Positions 7,769-15,664 of a stretch of DNA of 21,078 nucleotides are shown here, one piece after another. Position numbers and translations under genes: made by a program. A model generated the notes under the pieces. It ran no database searches. It was not told the origin of the DNA and worked only from the letters and a program-made list of their open reading frames with translations. Origin of the DNA: Sphingomonadales bacterium UBA7471 (GTDB lineage: Bacteria; Pseudomonadota; Alphaproteobacteria; Sphingomonadales; Sphingomonadaceae); contig DLOZ01000007.1 in NCBI GenBank assembly GCA_002479765.1, positions 1 through 21,078 on the forward strand, given 5' to 3'. How positions within the stretch are numbered: the first letter of the stretch is position 1; every line of letters begins with the position of its first letter.

Positions 7769-9511
7769 ATGCATGATTTGGTCATTCGCGGTGGAACGGT
7801 CGTTGATGGCACGGGCGCACCGCGCTTTGTCGCCGATATTGCAGTCGATGGCGGCATCATTACCGCTATGGGCCAAATCAGCGCCTCGGGCCGTGAAGAG
7901 ATTGATGCGTCCGGTAAAATCGTCGCGCCGGGGTTTGTCGACATCCATACCCATTATGATGGCCAAGCAACGTGGGACAGCGAGATGGGGCCATCGAGCT
8001 GGCATGGCGTCACCACCGTCGTCATGGGCAATTGCGGCGTCGGCTTTGCGCCCGCGAAAAAGGACAAGCATGATTGGTTGATCGGCCTGATGGAGGGTGT
8101 CGAGGATATTCCCGGCACCGCGCTCGCCGAGGGAATGAAATGGGATTGGGAGAGCTTTCCCGAGTATCTCGATGCGCTCGAACGCCTGCCGCGGACCATC
8201 GATATTGGCACGCATGTTCCGCACGGCGCGTTGCGCGCCTTTGTCATGGGACAGCGCGGCGCGGATAATGAGGAGCCAACCGAAGCCGACATCGCCGAAA
8301 TGGCGCGGCTGGTGGAGGAAGGCTTGCGCGCAGGGGCTTTGGGTTTTTCTACCTCCCGCACAGTGTTGCATAAATCGATTGATGGCGAACTTGTCCCGGG
8401 GACCACGGCGACCGAACCCGAACTGGTGGGCATCGGCCGCGCCATGGGCAAAGTCGGCCATGGGGTGTTTGAACTGACCACCGATTTCTTGGAAGAATGG
8501 GACGAGTTCGGCTGGATGGGGCGGTTAAGCCGCGAAACGGGGCTGCCCATCGCCTTCACCATGTTGCAATCGCCCATCAAGCAAATGCCGTGGACCGAAC
8601 AAATGGCGGCGATGTGCAATGCCAATGACAATGGTGCCAATCTGGTCGCGGCGATTGGCCTGCGCGGTATCGGCGTCATCATGAACTGGCGCGGCACGGT
8701 GCACCCGTTCATGCGCAAGCCGAGCTGGCAGAAAATCGCCGGACTTTCGTGGGACGAACAAAAGGCGAAGCTGTCCGATCCGGCGTTTAAGGCAGCGATG
8801 TTGGCGGAGGATAATTTGCCACCACCTTCGGTCGATATGGCCCCATTCTTCATGCTGGTCACCGCCGCATGGGCCATGCAATTCCCGCTGGGCGATGGCT
8901 TTAGCTATGAACCCACTCGCGAAGAAAGCATCTTTGGCTTTGCGCAAGCCGCCGGCAAAGAAGGCGCCGAATATGCCTATGACCAGTTGATGGCCGACGA
9001 CGGCAACGGCATGATTTACCTGCCGATATTGAATTATATGGATGGCAATTTGGACTTCACCAAAGAGCTGCTCCAGCGTGACGATATCGTCGCGTCGCTC
9101 TCCGACGGCGGCGCCCATTGTGGAACCATTTGCGACGCAGCCTCACCGACATTTCTGCTCAGTTACTGGGCGCGCGACCGTAAGGCGGGGACAATACCGC
9201 TCGAACTCGCCGTCAAACGCCAATGCCACGACACGGCGCGGCTTTATGGGCTGAATGATCGCGGCGTGCTAAAGCCGGGCTATCTCGCCGATATCAACGT
9301 TATCGATTTTGACGCGCTGAAATTGTTGAAGCCATGGCTGGCGTTCGACCTGCCCGCCGGTGGCAAGCGCTTACTGCAAAAGGCGGATGGCTATGCCGCG
9401 ACGATAAAATCGGGCGTGGTCACGTTCCGTAATGGCGTCATGACGGGCGCTTTGCCCGGTATCGTGGTGCGGGGTCCGCAGAGCATCGCTATGGCGGAAG
9501 CGGCGGAATAA
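7769..9511 (+). CDS. Amidohydrolase, N-acyl-D-amino-acid deacylase family
   Basis: A 580-residue metal-dependent hydrolase of the amidohydrolase superfamily (D-aminoacylase/dihydroorotase-like). The metal-binding HTH lies at H60-T-H62 in VDIHTHYDG, and the GNCGVG motif at 88-93 carries the cysteine that serves as a metal ligand in characterised D-aminoacylases. GALGFSTSR and a late SDGGAHCGTICDA aspartate motif are also present, followed by the beta-sandwich end of the superfamily (LKPGYLADINVID). Substrates of relatives are N-acyl-D-amino acids; the true substrate here cannot be read from the sequence, and many annotated homologues have untested roles. A strong GAGGAGAG ribosome site precedes the ATG. 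No secretion signal is seen. Confidence 0.85.
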   Translation: MHDLVIRGGTVVDGTGAPRFVADIAVDGGIITAMGQISASGREEIDASGKIVAPGFVDIHTHYDGQATWDSEMGPSSWHGVTTVVMGNCGVGFAPAKKDKHDWLIGLMEGVEDIPGTALAEGMKWDWESFPEYLDALERLPRTIDIGTHVPHGALRAFVMGQRGADNEEPTEADIAEMARLVEEGLRAGALGFSTSRTVLHKSIDGELVPGTTATEPELVGIGRAMGKVGHGVFELTTDFLEEWDEFGWMGRLSRETGLPIAFTMLQSPIKQMPWTEQMAAMCNANDNGANLVAAIGLRGIGVIMNWRGTVHPFMRKPSWQKIAGLSWDEQKAKLSDPAFKAAMLAEDNLPPPSVDMAPFFMLVTAAWAMQFPLGDGFSYEPTREESIFGFAQAAGKEGAEYAYDQLMADDGNGMIYLPILNYMDGNLDFTKELLQRDDIVASLSDGGAHCGTICDAASPTFLLSYWARDRKAGTIPLELAVKRQCHDTARLYGLNDRGVLKPGYLADINVIDFDALKLLKPWLAFDLPAGGKRLLQKADGYAATIKSGVVTFRNGVMTGALPGIVVRGPQSIAMAEAAE

Positions 9512-9516
9512 GGGAG

Positions 9517-9535
9517 GGCTTCCAGCGCGGAAGCC
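9517..9535. terminator. Hairpin between two convergent genes
   Basis: A perfect 7-bp stem (GGCTTCC / GGAAGCC) with a 5-nt loop sits between the amidohydrolase stop codon and the dnaN stop codon. It could end transcripts from both sides. Neither side has a convincing T-tract, so Rho-independent activity is uncertain. Confidence 0.5.
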
Positions 9536-9545
9536 ACTCTATTTA

Positions 9546-10661
9546 TCAAACCCGCATTGGCATCAGAACATACAGCGCCGCTGACTTGTCATTCTCACGA
9601 ATGAGCGTTGGGGCGCTGGCGTCGGCCAAGTGAAGCTCGACGATGTCGCCTTCGATTTCGCCCAATATGTCCATCAAATAACGCGCGTTGAAGCCGATCT
9701 CAAAACCGTCATTGCTATATTGGCCCGACACTTCTTCGGCGGCTGTGCCGTTTTCAGGGCTGGTGACCGACAATGTGATCTTGTCTTTATCGAGCGCCAT
9801 TTTGACCGCGCGGGTTTTTTCGGTGGCGATGGTCGCCACGCGGTCAACGCCTTGGCTGAATGCCTTGGGATCGATGCGCAGCAGCTTGTCATTCGCGGTG
9901 GGAATGACGCGGCTATAATCGGGGAATGTGCCGTCGATCAGCTTTGATGTCAGGATGACGCTGTCAAAGGTGAAGCGGATTTTGCTTGCCGACAGGTCGA
10001 TTTGGATGACATTGCCGCCGCTTTCGTCCAGCAGCTTGCGGATTTCGGCGACGCATTTGCGCGGCACGATGATGTCGGGCATGTTTTCTGCACCCGCCGG
10101 ACGCGGCAGCGTGACGCGGGCGAGGCGGTGACCATCGGTGGCCGCTGCTTTCAACACAGGATCGGCATCGTCGGTGACGTGCAGGAAAATACCGTTGAGA
10201 TAATAACGCGTTTCTTCGGTCGAAATCGCAAAGCGCGTTTTGTCGATGATCTGGATCAGCGAGCTTGCCGGAATTTCGAACGAGGTGGGCAATTCGCCCT
10301 CTGCGATCGTGGGGAAATCTTCACGCGGCAGCGTTGCGAGCGAGAAGCGCGCACGGCCAGCGTTCACCGCCATGCGGCCATCCGCTGCATGCAATTGGAC
10401 TTGCGAACCTTCAGGCAATTTGCGCGCGATTTCGAACAGGGTGTGCGCCGAAACGGTGGTTGCACCGGGGGTTTCGACATCGGCCGCAAAGGTTTCAACG
10501 ACCTGCAGATCCAAGTCCGTCGCGGTCAGCTTGATCTTGCCGCCTTCGCTGGCTTCGATCAGGACGTTCGACAAAATGGGGATAGTGTTGCGCCGTTCCA
10601 CAACGGATTGGACGTGGCTCAGGCTTTTCAGCAGGGTCGCGCGTTCGATCGTGGCTCTCAT
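9546..10661 (-). CDS. dnaN: DNA polymerase III sliding clamp (beta subunit)
   Basis: A 371-residue ring-forming clamp that holds the replicative polymerase on DNA and recruits repair enzymes. It shows the family's opening (IERATLLKSLSHVQSVVERR, then IPILSNVLIEA), the three-domain length, and the typical C-terminus ending LMPMRV, which forms part of the partner-binding pocket. The ATG has an AAGGGG site 7 nt upstream. It is not next to dnaA, recF or gyrB in this window. The 142-bp gap to the divergent phosphatase gene presumably holds its promoter. Confidence 0.97.
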   Translation of the reverse strand: MRATIERATLLKSLSHVQSVVERRNTIPILSNVLIEASEGGKIKLTATDLDLQVVETFAADVETPGATTVSAHTLFEIARKLPEGSQVQLHAADGRMAVNAGRARFSLATLPREDFPTIAEGELPTSFEIPASSLIQIIDKTRFAISTEETRYYLNGIFLHVTDDADPVLKAAATDGHRLARVTLPRPAGAENMPDIIVPRKCVAEIRKLLDESGGNVIQIDLSASKIRFTFDSVILTSKLIDGTFPDYSRVIPTANDKLLRIDPKAFSQGVDRVATIATEKTRAVKMALDKDKITLSVTSPENGTAAEEVSGQYSNDGFEIGFNARYLMDILGEIEGDIVELHLADASAPTLIRENDKSAALYVLMPMRV

Positions 10662-10803
10662 TCAAATTCCCCTTAACGGGCATGGCGGACACAATGGCAG
10701 CCAAAAATCCCTATTTCTATGGCGACTCTTCCATAACCGCTTTGGCCAGCAGGGCAAGCCGATAGGTTTTGCGTCGAAGAATATCCTGTGGAATAAGGCC
10801 ATT

Positions 10804-11451
10804 ATGACGATTTCAACAAACGGTAGACGGCTTTTCATAGCACGGCATGGGGAGACGGTGTTTAACAAAATTGCGCGGATGCAGGGCCAGGCGGAGCTGC
10901 ATACGCCGCTGACCTGGGAAGGTTGTGTGCAAGCGCGCGCGATGGGCCGTGCGTTGGCAAATTATCTGGGGGATGACCCCATACCGCAGCTTTGGTCGTC
11001 CACCGCAGGGCGCGCGTTGCAGACGCTTGCCTTGGTCGCAGAGGAAATCGACGCCGACTGGCACCAAGCGATGCGCGACGACCGGCTGCTCGAGATTGAC
11101 GTCGGCCTTTGGTCGAGCCGGACCTACGCCGACATATCCGCGGAAATCGGCCCAATCGTCGATATGGAGCACAGACTGTTTTCCGTGCGTCCTGAAGGTG
11201 GCGAATTTTACGACGACGTCGCGCAGCGGCTGCGTCACTGGATAGCCGATCAAAGCTTTGAACAGGACATGCTGATCATCTGCCATGGGATGACGGCACG
11301 CGTGCTGCGCGGGGTTTTGCTGGGCTTGGAGCCGATGGAACGCTTTGGCGCGCCCATCGCCCACAGCCTTGCGCAGGGCAGCATGGTGATGATCCGCGAT
11401 GGTGTCGAAACGATGGTGATTGACGGCGACGGCGCAGGGGAGCGTGCTTGA
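10804..11451 (+). CDS. Histidine phosphatase family protein (phosphoglycerate mutase-like)
   Basis: A 215-residue cytoplasmic protein of the histidine phosphatase superfamily, branch 1. The phospho-acceptor motif RHGE lies at residues 14-17, a substrate arginine follows in STAGRA (R70), an acid in LLEIDVGLW near 97, and the second catalytic histidine at H161 in ICHGMTARV. The family includes phosphoglycerate mutases, cobalamin phosphatases and broad phosphatases; the substrate here is not evident. The ATG at 10804 has an AAGG site and is where homology begins. The frame is open for 188 codons upstream across dnaN but that part is a shadow. It heads a run of same-strand genes through yciB. Confidence 0.88.
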   Translation: MTISTNGRRLFIARHGETVFNKIARMQGQAELHTPLTWEGCVQARAMGRALANYLGDDPIPQLWSSTAGRALQTLALVAEEIDADWHQAMRDDRLLEIDVGLWSSRTYADISAEIGPIVDMEHRLFSVRPEGGEFYDDVAQRLRHWIADQSFEQDMLIICHGMTARVLRGVLLGLEPMERFGAPIAHSLAQGSMVMIRDGVETMVIDGDGAGERA

Positions 11452-11476
11452 CAGTTCGCTCGAGATATCATGTGTT

Positions 11477-11544
11477 CTCCTGCGAAGGCAGGAGCCCAGA
11501 GCAACCCAGCGCACTGCCACGCTGGATTCCGGCCTACGCCGGAA
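11477..11544. repeat. Twin-hairpin REP-like (BIME-type) element
   Basis: Two matching hairpins, each a perfect 7-bp stem with a 4-nt loop: CTCCTGC-GAAG-GCAGGAG (11477-11494) and TTCCGGC-CTAC-GCCGGAA (11527-11544). The 32 bp between them begin with CCCAG and end with CTGGA, which can pair to make a larger cruciform. The CTCCTGCGAAGGCAGGAG core is typical of intergenic repeats in sphingomonads (general knowledge, not searched here). It fills the gap between the phosphatase stop and the next gene. Confidence 0.75.
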
Positions 11545-11549
11545 AGCAC

Positions 11550-12029
11550 ATGCTTTTTATGTTTGCGTTGACGTTTGCGGTTGCCGCGCCGCTGTCTGCC
11601 AAAGACCGGCTTGGCGTATATCAGGGGTGGGCGGCGTTTCGTGACCCGGATACCCCCCGCTGCTATGCCATTTCGGAGCCCGACGAGACGATCAGCCCGC
11701 CAACGCGGGCGGCTTATGTCTCCATCGGTTTTTGGCCAAAGCGCCCCGTTACGCACCAGCTTTACGTGCGGTTGTCGCGCGAGCGGGCGGCCAATAGCGG
11801 CGTGACATTGACCGCGGGCGGCAGGCGCTTTCGTTTACAGGCCGATAGCAACGCGGCATGGGCGGCGGACCGGCGGATGGACTTGGCCATTATCGCCGCC
11901 ATCCGATCAGCCACGTCGCTCAGCATCGAAACGATTGGCCGCGATGGCCGGTCGATTGTCGATGCATATGCATTGCGCGGTGGGCCCAGTGCAATTGATG
12001 CGGCGGCGTTGGGATGCGCGGGACGATAG
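11550..12029 (+). CDS. Small secreted protein, possibly IalB-like
   Basis: A 159-residue protein beginning with a signal peptide (MLFMFALTFAVAAPLSA, cut near residue 17), so periplasmic or outer-surface. The mature part has one cysteine near its start (TPRCYAIS) and one near its end (GCAGR), which may pair. The pattern of short beta strands, with a D-x-YAL-x-G segment near the end, resembles the invasion-associated locus B family, but the match is distant. The frame continues upstream to a TTG at 11448 that overlaps the phosphatase stop, but those 34 residues translate the REP element and are rejected. The nearest Shine-Dalgarno-like sequence, GGAAAG, overlaps the end of that repeat; an ATG at 11559 is an alternative start. 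Confidence 0.6.
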   Translation: MLFMFALTFAVAAPLSAKDRLGVYQGWAAFRDPDTPRCYAISEPDETISPPTRAAYVSIGFWPKRPVTHQLYVRLSRERAANSGVTLTAGGRRFRLQADSNAAWAADRRMDLAIIAAIRSATSLSIETIGRDGRSIVDAYALRGGPSAIDAAALGCAGR

Positions 12030-12074
12030 CATAGCTGGCATTTCGGCGATTCATTGCGTATAGGCGCGGCCATC

Positions 12075-13313
12075 ATGCAGATTCCCGGCCATATAGACCC
12101 CGTTGTCACCCCACGCGCGATTACGCAGCGTGCGGATGGCCGAATTGACCTTTTGGGTTTGAACCATCTCCAAATCCGGCAGCTGTTTGAAGAATCGCAG
12201 TTGGATGAAAAAGCCGCAAAGCTGCGGTCAAAGCAGGTGTTCCACTGGATCTACCATCGCGGCGTGACCGATTTTGAAGCGATGACCGACATCGCCAAAA
12301 CCATGCGCCCATGGCTTGCTGACCGCTTTGTCATTGGCCGGCCAGAGGTGGTCGAGGCACAGGTTTCGAACGATGGCACGCGCAAATGGCTTTTGCGCAC
12401 CGATGATGCGCAAGATTATGAAATGGTGTTCATTCCCGATGCGGATCGCGGCACGCTTTGCATTTCCTCGCAAGTTGGTTGCACGCTCAACTGCCGTTTC
12501 TGTCATACGGGCACGATGCGGCTGGTGCGCAACCTGACACCGGGCGAAATTGTCGGGCAGGTCATGTTGGCGCGCGATGCGCTTGGCGAATGGCCAAAGG
12601 GCAATATGGCGTCGGCTGCGGACGATGATGAGGATGATGATGTCGGCCATTACACCGCCGACGGCCGTATGCTCACGAACATCGTGTTGATGGGCATGGG
12701 TGAGCCTTTGTATAATTTCGACAATGTCCGTGATGCGATGAAGATCGTCATGCATGGCGATGGCCTTGGCCTGTCGCGCCGCCGCATTACGCTTTCGACG
12801 TCGGGCGTTGTGCCGATGATGGCGCGTGCGGGCGAAGAAATTAACGTAAACCTTGCGGTCTCGCTGCACGCGGTGACCAAGGAAATCCGTGACGAAATCG
12901 TCCCCATCAACCGCAAATATGGCATTGATGAACTCTTGCGTGCCTGCGCCGAATATCCCGGCGTCAGCAACGCGCGGCGCATTACATTTGAATATGTGAT
13001 GTTGAAGGACAAGAATGACCGCGACGAAGACGCGCACGAGCTCGTGAACCTCATCCGCCAGTATAAACTGCCGGCAAAGGTCAATTTGATACCGTTCAAC
13101 CCATGGCCCGGCGCGATTTACGAATGTTCGGATCCAGAACGCATCAAGCGTTTTTCCAGCATCATTTTCGAAGCCGGCATCAGCGCGCCCGTGCGCACAC
13201 CGCGCGGCCGCGATATCATGGCGGCGTGCGGCCAGCTGAAATCCTCCAGCGAAAAGAAAAGCCGCGCCGAACTGGACCGCCTCGCTGAGGAAAAACAGGC
13301 GGCATTGGGGTAA
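12075..13313 (+). CDS. rlmN: Dual-specificity 23S rRNA (A2503) / tRNA (A37) methyltransferase
   Basis: A 412-residue radical-SAM enzyme that methylates C2 of A2503 in 23S rRNA and of A37 in some tRNAs. The cluster-binding cysteines C136-x3-C140-x2-C143 sit in GCTLNCRFCHTGT. The GMGEPLYN motif follows at about 207-214, and the C-terminal catalytic cysteine is C385 in RGRDIMAACGQL. Between them, residues 168-198 form an insert with an acidic run of seven D/E residues near 183-189. The ATG at 12075 is preferred; an in-frame TTG 21 bp upstream has no better ribosome site. The yciB gene begins 3 bp after the stop, so the two are likely co-transcribed. Confidence 0.95.
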   Translation: MQIPGHIDPVVTPRAITQRADGRIDLLGLNHLQIRQLFEESQLDEKAAKLRSKQVFHWIYHRGVTDFEAMTDIAKTMRPWLADRFVIGRPEVVEAQVSNDGTRKWLLRTDDAQDYEMVFIPDADRGTLCISSQVGCTLNCRFCHTGTMRLVRNLTPGEIVGQVMLARDALGEWPKGNMASAADDDEDDDVGHYTADGRMLTNIVLMGMGEPLYNFDNVRDAMKIVMHGDGLGLSRRRITLSTSGVVPMMARAGEEINVNLAVSLHAVTKEIRDEIVPINRKYGIDELLRACAEYPGVSNARRITFEYVMLKDKNDRDEDAHELVNLIRQYKLPAKVNLIPFNPWPGAIYECSDPERIKRFSSIIFEAGISAPVRTPRGRDIMAACGQLKSSSEKKSRAELDRLAEEKQAALG

Positions 13314-13316
13314 GGC

Positions 13317-13898
13317 ATGGCCGCGCAAGAAGCAGAAGTGAACGGCGGCGTATTTGCGCGCCACAACCGCCTGCCATTTGCCATTGATATCATCACGGGC
13401 TTATTGTTTTACTTTGTTGCAAAGTTCACCGATTTGCAGACTGCGGCGATTGTAGGCGTGGTCGTCGGGTTCGGGCTTGTCCTGTTCCAGCGCATAACGA
13501 AAATTGATGTCACCGGCGGTCTCGCGCTCTTCGGCATATTGATGCTGTGCATTTCGGCCGGCCTTGCAGTCTGGCTGAACGATGATGAATGGATCAAATT
13601 ACGCGGCACAATCACTGGATTAATCGCCGCAAGTTTCTTCATTATCGATGGCGCGCGGGGCGGCCCATATATCGGCAAGGGGTTGGCGCGCTATATGCCC
13701 TATTCGGATATCCATGCGGGCCGCTTTGCTATCGTCATGGGCGTTATCGGCCTGATTATGGCAGCGTTGAATTATGGCGCTGCAAAATTGCTGACGACCG
13801 ACAATTGGTTGTTTTATAAAACCTTCGTCGATAATTTCATCGTTTTCGGGCTGGTGATCTTTGCCTTGCGCTTTGCCCGCGCAAAACCGGCTGCTTAA
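13317..13898 (+). CDS. yciB: Inner membrane-spanning protein YciB (septation protein A family)
   Basis: A 193-residue polytopic inner-membrane protein with about five hydrophobic segments (near residues 21-40, 43-58, 66-84, 98-112 and 138-156, with another near 170-185) and the family's short polar N-terminus. YciB/IspZ-like proteins affect cell division, envelope synthesis and membrane potential, but the biochemical role is not settled. The ATG lies 3 bp after the rlmN stop with the ribosome site inside rlmN. Its TAA stop shares the palindrome TTAA with the stop of the convergent thioesterase gene. Confidence 0.88.
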   Translation: MAAQEAEVNGGVFARHNRLPFAIDIITGLLFYFVAKFTDLQTAAIVGVVVGFGLVLFQRITKIDVTGGLALFGILMLCISAGLAVWLNDDEWIKLRGTITGLIAASFFIIDGARGGPYIGKGLARYMPYSDIHAGRFAIVMGVIGLIMAALNYGAAKLLTTDNWLFYKTFVDNFIVFGLVIFALRFARAKPAA

Positions 13899-14668
13899 GC
13901 GAAAATGGCCACAGACTGCATGCCGGTCAGCACCGCTTCGCCGCGGCTGTTCCATGCGGTCATATATTGGCTGCTCGCGCCGTTGGCGGCGTGATGCGTT
14001 TCGCTGGAGAGATACCACCATCCATCCTCGGTTGTGGGCGTATCCGTGAGCATGTTGATCTGCCAGTTCATTGAGCTGACCATGCCCTTTTCGGTCATCA
14101 AGCCCATCGCAGACGGGGGCAATGCGTCCCCAATGCAGATAAGCTCAGCAATATGGTCAAGCCCGTCATGTTCGGTGAAGCGATGCCAGCTGGCGAGCCG
14201 GTTGGTCGCTAAACCCAGTTCGAGCCGCTTGTCCGGATATTGCATATGGCCCGTGAAAAACTCCGGCGGGCCACTGCGTACATTGTCCGCTGTCGGAAGT
14301 GGCGGAAATGCGGGTGGTGCGATGTTGATATAGTCCAAATGGCTTTGCCGCCGGTTCATGAAAATGAACGTGCAGGTCAGGCCGATGCCATCTGCGCCCA
14401 TGATGTCCGCCTTGATGAATGCCGTGTTTTTACCACGGCGCAGGATATTGGCCTGCACCTCGACATCGCCGGCCAAGGGGCCCACAAACGCAATTTGTGC
14501 GGACTGGAGCGGCGGTAAATCCTCCGCACTCAGCTTCGCCGCTTGATAGGCCAGCGCCGAACTTAAGCCACCATAAGAGGTGCGTCCCTGATGCCAGCTG
14601 GCGGGGATGGATATCTTGTGCGACGCGGCGCCCGGTTTGAATTGGGCAAGTAGTGATGCAAGGTTCAT
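13895..14668 (-). CDS. Hotdog-fold thioesterase family protein (TesB-like)
   Basis: A 257-residue double-hotdog protein of the acyl-CoA thioesterase II-like group. The first hotdog contains WHQGRTSYGG (about 26-35), where the family has its acyl-binding glycine loop, and the second has HRFTEHDGLDHIAE and the late WWYLSSETHHAANG. Relatives hydrolyse fatty acyl-CoA esters; the chain length cannot be predicted. It overlaps yciB by 4 bp tail to tail. It is the last gene with core-like base composition before the AT-rich locus, and its upstream side is the junction. Confidence 0.8.
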   Translation of the reverse strand: MNLASLLAQFKPGAASHKISIPASWHQGRTSYGGLSSALAYQAAKLSAEDLPPLQSAQIAFVGPLAGDVEVQANILRRGKNTAFIKADIMGADGIGLTCTFIFMNRRQSHLDYINIAPPAFPPLPTADNVRSGPPEFFTGHMQYPDKRLELGLATNRLASWHRFTEHDGLDHIAELICIGDALPPSAMGLMTEKGMVSSMNWQINMLTDTPTTEDGWWYLSSETHHAANGASSQYMTAWNSRGEAVLTGMQSVAIFA

Positions 14669-14776
14669 AATATTGACTTAGCGAGAGAAATTTGAAGCCG
14701 CAAGGCGCAGCGCAAAAAAGTAAAGGCAATCAATCAATTGAATTTGAAGTAATTATATTATTTAAAATTTTATAAA

Positions 14777-14793
14777 ATCGAGAATTTTTCGAT
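14777..14793 (-). terminator. Possible weak AT-rich terminator after the FkbM gene
   Basis: A 5-bp stem (ATCGA / TCGAT) with a 7-nt loop lies about 15 bp beyond the FkbM stop codon in the direction of transcription and is followed by TTTTAT and more A/T. The stem is short and the surrounding sequence is nearly all A/T, so chance is quite possible. Confidence 0.3.
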
Positions 14794-14807
14794 AAAATTT
14801 CAAAAAA

Positions 14808-15608
14808 TTATCCTTTCAACGGATGTGTACTTGAATCCGTAATTTTATTTAATACATCAATTACGATTTCGGATTCTTTATGTATGCCTAACATGTTGAA
14901 AGAGTGCGTATTGCCAAAAACATTATAGGTCGTATTTGCATTATTATCATTTCGGAATAGGGGGACAATGTGCCAGTATAAATCATACCCTAAGGACCAG
15001 GCGTATTCGATTAAAGATTGAGATTTCTCAATTCTATCATTTTCTAAATATAAAATTGGGTTATCTCTGGAAATCATTTGTGATCCACCACGTAAAACAT
15101 CTTCTTCAAAACCTTCTACGTCGGCTTTGATCAACGAAATTTTCTGAAAATGTTCCAAATAAGCGTCAAGCGGTTCCACATTAATGTGCTCGCCGACCCC
15201 ACTTATGCTGCCTAAATCAAATGCGCCAAGGTTTACCAGTCCATCTTGCGGGATTGGGCCTTCAAATAATATATCAAAATCTATTCCCAGCGCTTTTTGG
15301 AATGCATAAACATTGCTGATCTCATTTATACATAAATTAGCGCATAAATTTTGAAAAAGGATGCGCCGGGGTTCAAATGCGTAAACATTCCCCTGCGGAC
15401 AAATTTCCTTGGCAATGAAAACAGTATGGGAACCGATATTTGATCCCACTTCAAGAATATTTGCGTTTTTTGGAACGAGAGATGATATGGCGATGAGTTC
15501 TCCGTGCGACCATTCGCCATAAATTTCCAACGATTTGCTAACATAAACATCTAATGGATTAGTTAAAAACTTGTAATTTCCACATGTTGTTAAGCGAATG
15601 TTTGACAT
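14808..15608 (-). CDS. FkbM family methyltransferase
   Basis: A 266-residue class I SAM-dependent methyltransferase. The SAM-binding motif I is EVGSNIGSH at residues 53-61, followed by VYAFEP (75-80), and the FkbM signature LIKADVEGFEEDVLRGG starts near 159. FkbM enzymes O-methylate macrolides, sugars and polysaccharides. The gene is unusually rich in A and T compared with the genes to its left. It is the last of a minus-strand run behind two DUF2827 genes, 56 bp after the second, suggesting a methylation step on the same glycan. The ATG has no strong ribosome site. Confidence 0.88.
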   Translation of the reverse strand: MSNIRLTTCGNYKFLTNPLDVYVSKSLEIYGEWSHGELIAISSLVPKNANILEVGSNIGSHTVFIAKEICPQGNVYAFEPRRILFQNLCANLCINEISNVYAFQKALGIDFDILFEGPIPQDGLVNLGAFDLGSISGVGEHINVEPLDAYLEHFQKISLIKADVEGFEEDVLRGGSQMISRDNPILYLENDRIEKSQSLIEYAWSLGYDLYWHIVPLFRNDNNANTTYNVFGNTHSFNMLGIHKESEIVIDVLNKITDSSTHPLKG

Positions 15609-15664
15609 AATTATTAAATTTCAGCTAAATTTTCCTAATTTAGATAAGATGATCAATAATATAT

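Noticed and set aside
10240..10803. Long N-terminal extension of the histidine phosphatase
   Set aside because: It runs antisense through dnaN; the ATG at 10804 has a ribosome site and starts the conserved domain.
14669..14807. Attachment site or transposon end at the composition junction
   Set aside because: No target duplication, integrase, transposase or tRNA fragment could be seen; the stretch is simply AT-rich.
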